In this document: one piece after another, positions 60,601-64,000 of the stretch
Numbering within the stretch: position 1 is the stretch's first letter
How the letters are laid out: each line of letters begins with the position of its first letter
Assembly: GCF_000001735.4 (NCBI RefSeq)
Contig: NC_003070.9
Location: forward strand, 24,971,971 to 25,035,970
Direction: 5' to 3'
Origin: Arabidopsis thaliana
Taxonomy: Eukaryota > Streptophyta > Magnoliopsida > Brassicales > Brassicaceae
DNA: 64,000 nucleotides
Translations under genes and position numbers: made by a program
The notes under the pieces: model-generated
What the model was told of the DNA's origin: nothing
Seen by the model: the letters and a program-made list of their open reading frames with translations, nothing else
The model's database searches: none

Positions 60601-60784
60601 CATTTTTATTAAGTTGTCTTACTAATCAAGTTTGGAAGATACATCAGATACTAACTAATTTCGTAAACAAAGATTGACACGGACGCGGACAACTTCTCAC
60701 GAGGGACGTTGTTAACGGCTAAACAAGGATCACAAGTCACATGCAACCATCTTATGGTTGAACCTCCCTTCTAAGAGGACGTGG

Positions 60785-60870
60785 TGTGCAACTTGCGGTG
60801 GCTCAATTTAATATAGGCAATGGTAGAAGCATCATATTGGGTCAGGATCCATGGCTCCCAACAATGATCT
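60785..60870 (+). mobile_element. LINE coding relic
   Basis: Reads NLRW, then after a frame shift IGNGRSIILGQDPWLP. This is the conserved link between reverse transcriptase and the zinc-binding end in plant LINE proteins (usual form: RWxIGNGxSIxxWxDPWLP). Flanking frames are broken. Confidence 0.6.
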
Positions 60871-61680
60871 TGACTACTTCGAATTAAACCAAATGTTGAT
60901 CCGAGCTTACCAGTTCAAGTTCAACTCCACACAAGTACGGAACTCTGGAAAGAGGAGGATATATGCATGCAAATCTATGTCTCCAATGAACATAATGAGG
61001 ATATTTTTCTGTCTTTTTTGGGGACAAACAGGAATTGCGAAGGTGTTTACTTTCATTCAGCACTGAAAAGAGACACAACACCCTGATACCACTTTATGTG
61101 AATTTGGAGAGTTTCTGAGAATGTGTTTAAATCCATTATCAGATTATAATTTACACTCACCGAATCCATGATAAGATGTCTGAGAAACAATCGATATTTG
61201 GAAAATATATTATTCACATAAAAGAGAGAAAAAAACACATTGAACAGAATTTCAGAATTCATGTATTTTGCATCATATTTTCTGGACAAATATGTTAACT
61301 TATTGCTTTTTCTATGTGAGAGAGTCACTAAGAAAGTACTTACCTCTAGTCTAAGATTTTGAGTTACATATGGAATTGTATGATGTGAGCTTGTTCCTTG
61401 GCTCTATTCTCTTAGAGGCCATTTTCTCTTTGTGTTTTTACTATATTCTCTTAGAGGCAAGTGAGTTTTTGTTTTTTTATGGTGAGTGTTGTGTTAATTC
61501 CTAACCTCCCCCACTCTCTTATATGGCTAGTGAATTATTTTAACTGGACATAATCGGAAATTCCTCCACAATGGGTTTTTGTTTAATACATATCACTCAC
61601 TGGAAAATGACATTGGTAGAATAATAGGGAAACCCATATTTTAAAGTTATAAAAAAATAAAATAAGAAATTAGGACATCT

Positions 61681-61862
61681 CCAATGGTGATCTCTATATT
61701 TTCCTCTATTTTAGAGGTGACTCTATTTTAGAGGTGTCTATTGTAGTACAATGCCTCTAAAATAGAGTTTCCTCTATAACAGAGAAAAAATAGAGATCTC
61801 TACAATTCAACTCTATTTTTTCTTCTATTTTTGAAGAAACTCTATTTTAAAGGTGACTATTG
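61681..61862. repeat. Fold-back (MITE-like) element
   Basis: Begins ccaatggtgatct and ends aggtgactattgg, roughly inverted. Inside, ctctattttagaggt (61704 and 61721) pairs with cctctaaaatagag (61754). The transcript or single strand would form a hairpin. No coding content. Confidence 0.6.
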
Positions 61863-64000
61863 GATCATAATATTTTTAAAATAAAGATGTAGCTAGTGAA
61901 TTTTAAAAAATAAAATTGTATGTGCTCGAAAATCCCTCCACTGCATGTGTTCTGTTTTATTTTTTATCACAATGAAATTATGTATCCTGAAGATGAATGC
62001 ATGCAAAAAAAAAATGAAGAATCATATCTGTACGTGGAATCCGCCGAGTAAGAAGTGATATGGTATGTACTTTGCAAATTAAAGATTAGACATCATTATT
62101 ATAGATACCTCGATAGGTTTGTTATATTAATATTGATTTTCATTTATGCAACCATACCCAAAGATAATCCGTATATTCAAAACAAATTACGTTAAGCTAT
62201 CATATCAAAGTTTTCTAATTCTTTTTTTTTTCTCAAATAATTAACTAATAATAAAATTTTGCACTAAAACTAAATTTGTGAAAGAAGAAACAACAAAAGT
62301 TAAGAAACAGAAGATAAAGAATAAGGTCATCGTGTAATTTGTTTTTTCCCTTTTTCGTTTGGGATTATTAGGTTGTTAGGGTTTTGATTCAACACATACG
62401 CTTTCTATTAAATCTAACTCTCTCACTTTATCACCTATCAAAACAAACGAACAGGAATCTCAGCTTAAAGAGTTTGAAAAACAATAAGACTTCTGAACCG
62501 TGCCGAGAAATTTTGATGCCGTAGGCGAAAAATATGGTTTAATAGTTTAATAAAATAATGTACACATAACAAAAAAAAAATAATGTTCAAAATTTAATAA
62601 TAAATTAAGAAAATTTTAAGCAAAACTCAAAAAATAATTTAGAACAAAAATATGCCAAAAACAAAATTAGGTTGATTATAATATGTAATTTAGTAAATTG
62701 TGTTAGTATCATTATTATGTATGATGCATGATGTTAATAAAATAAAAACATAATTTTGGTAGTTAATAAAAATATATATAATGGTAATATCCAAAATATA
62801 GTATCTATATATAAAAATATAAAAATAGTTAATAAAATTTGATAAAGATGATTAACAAAAATGAAGCTGGTAAAGAAGTGAGAAAAAAAAAATTAATGAT
62901 ATAGGAAAAGAAGAAGTGAGAAAAGAAGAAGTGAGAAAAGAAGACTTTAAGTTATTGCCTTAAGTGTATTAAAGATTCCTTGTATATATTGCATATTATA
63001 CTACTTTCCTTTGTCATTTGTATTAATTTTTGTAACGTTATTGCTTCCATAATACTTATATGATAAACATAATTAACAAATATAGCCTCTTCGATTTTTT
63101 GTAAACGTAGGCGAGTGTTTCTTTTTTATCTTAATAGGCACGACTACATTGGTTTATTTTTCAACAATCTTTTTCTTTTTTTTAACACTCAACATCATAT
63201 TTTCTCTCCCACACTTAATCCTTCAACATCTATTTAATTTTTAACTTAGATAATGGTTTGTTTAATAAAATTAACATCCTATCCCACTATATTGTATAAT
63301 ATTTTTATGTTTCTAGTTACATATTAATAACAATAATCAAGTAAAATCAAATAAAATAACTGCTTTTTAAAAAAATATTTGTCTTTTATTTTATAATTTA
63401 TTGTTGAAATCTATTTTTCAAAGATGTTTACAACTTTAAACAAAAGTGTATGACAAAATAATTGAAATAATTATAGTAAAATAGACTATGTTTTTTACAA
63501 ATCAAATGAAACAAGTCTCTATATGTAATGAGAGAAAAATGATGAATTTGATATAAAAGCCATTAAAAAATTAGTTAATCATAATAATTAATCTTAAATA
63601 GTTAAAGTGATATAAAATTTTGAAAAATTCTAACATCTAGTAAAAAAAACATATGGTTCCTGATTTTTTATTCAACATATTGAATCTTTATAAGTGTGTT
63701 TAATCCTAAGATTGTTTACTTTTTCAACATCTTTGTTGCAAGAGTTAATAAGTAGAAGAAGACAAATGAGTTGGACCCAACGAACACGAATTTCTTCATG
63801 CCATAAATATATTCCACTACATTGTTTGTTTTTCGTATGATTCCACTACATTGTTACTTGTTAGTATGCATATATATATACAATAGTATCATCTTGTTGA
63901 TTGACATCTGTTTGTTGATTTTAAATTGATAACTCATTAATTACATACATTTAAGGTAGCTGCATATTTCAGACTTGATATAGACTTTTGGTTTACCACG

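Larger units (their letters stand above)
57687..64000. other. Gene-poor region to the end of the window
   Basis: About 6.3 kb. Its first 250 bp (GAAGAA-rich) are the leader and promoter of the gene at 56.9 kb. An (AT)n tract lies at about 58496-58516. A LINE relic (60785-60870) and a fold-back repeat (61681-61862) are listed separately. No supportable gene; the last 2 kb is very AT-rich. Confidence 0.55.

Noticed and set aside
1..64000. tRNA, rRNA, CRISPR or bacterial operon features
   Set aside because: No cloverleaf with a GGTTCGAATCC-type arm, no rRNA-like block, and no spaced direct repeats of CRISPR type were seen; the DNA is plant nuclear.

Overview
The window is nuclear plant DNA: AT-rich, with short GT..AG introns, long intergenic spaces and plant-only gene families. 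I recognise it as Arabidopsis thaliana chromosome 1, roughly loci AT1G66930 to AT1G67050. That placement, and the gene symbols used, come from memory of the proteins and not from a search. Spliced models were built by hand from splice sites. Every complete spliced model keeps one open frame: 324, 1454, 763, 763, 1118, 881 and 840 codons.

Layout. (1) 0-3 kb: the 3' end of an LRK10-like receptor kinase (+), then a convergent gene (-) with the matching ectodomain but no kinase. (2) 6.3-17.7 kb: an ABC transporter of the PDR/ABCG class (ABCG39/PDR11, +), tail to tail with an oxidosqualene cyclase (LUP5, -). (3) 18.5-20.1 kb: a debris field holding a decayed copy of the ABCG39 promoter, 36 bp of its exon 18 and a receptor-kinase signal peptide. 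(4) 20.8-31.3 kb: a GPI-anchored glycerophosphodiester phosphodiesterase-like gene (GDPDL1/SVL2), its paralogue SNC4 in which the same ectodomain is fused to an LRK10L kinase, and a truncated duplicate of the SNC4 kinase end. (5) 32.2-35.6 kb: an LRK10L receptor kinase with two ectodomain units in tandem. (6) 37.0-42.1 kb: a dead receptor-kinase gene hit by two well-preserved retroelements, a LINE 3' end with perfect target-site duplications and a gag-only LTR element whose LTRs differ by one base. (7) 44.5-50 kb: ZFP6 (C2H2 repressor), an uncharacterised glycine-rich gene and TRM22. (8) 50-64 kb: mostly gene-poor, with one small basic Ser-rich protein gene and relics of repeats.

How it fits together. 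From 0 to 42 kb this is a fast-evolving array of cell-surface immune-type receptors. They share the GUB_WAK/WAK_assoc ectodomain, a 27-nt exon before the transmembrane segment and a non-RD kinase (HFD in place of HRD). Duplication, domain swapping and deletion have given an ectodomain-only form, a GPI-anchored form, a GDPDL-kinase fusion and a double-ectodomain form. The transporter/triterpene-synthase pair sits inside this array. From 44 kb on the genes are ordinary single-copy genes. The two observations I rate highest are the frame-neutral 81-nt intron at the GDPDL/kinase joint of SNC4 and the young gag-only LTR element whose single ORF runs through the polypurine tract and stops in the LTR.
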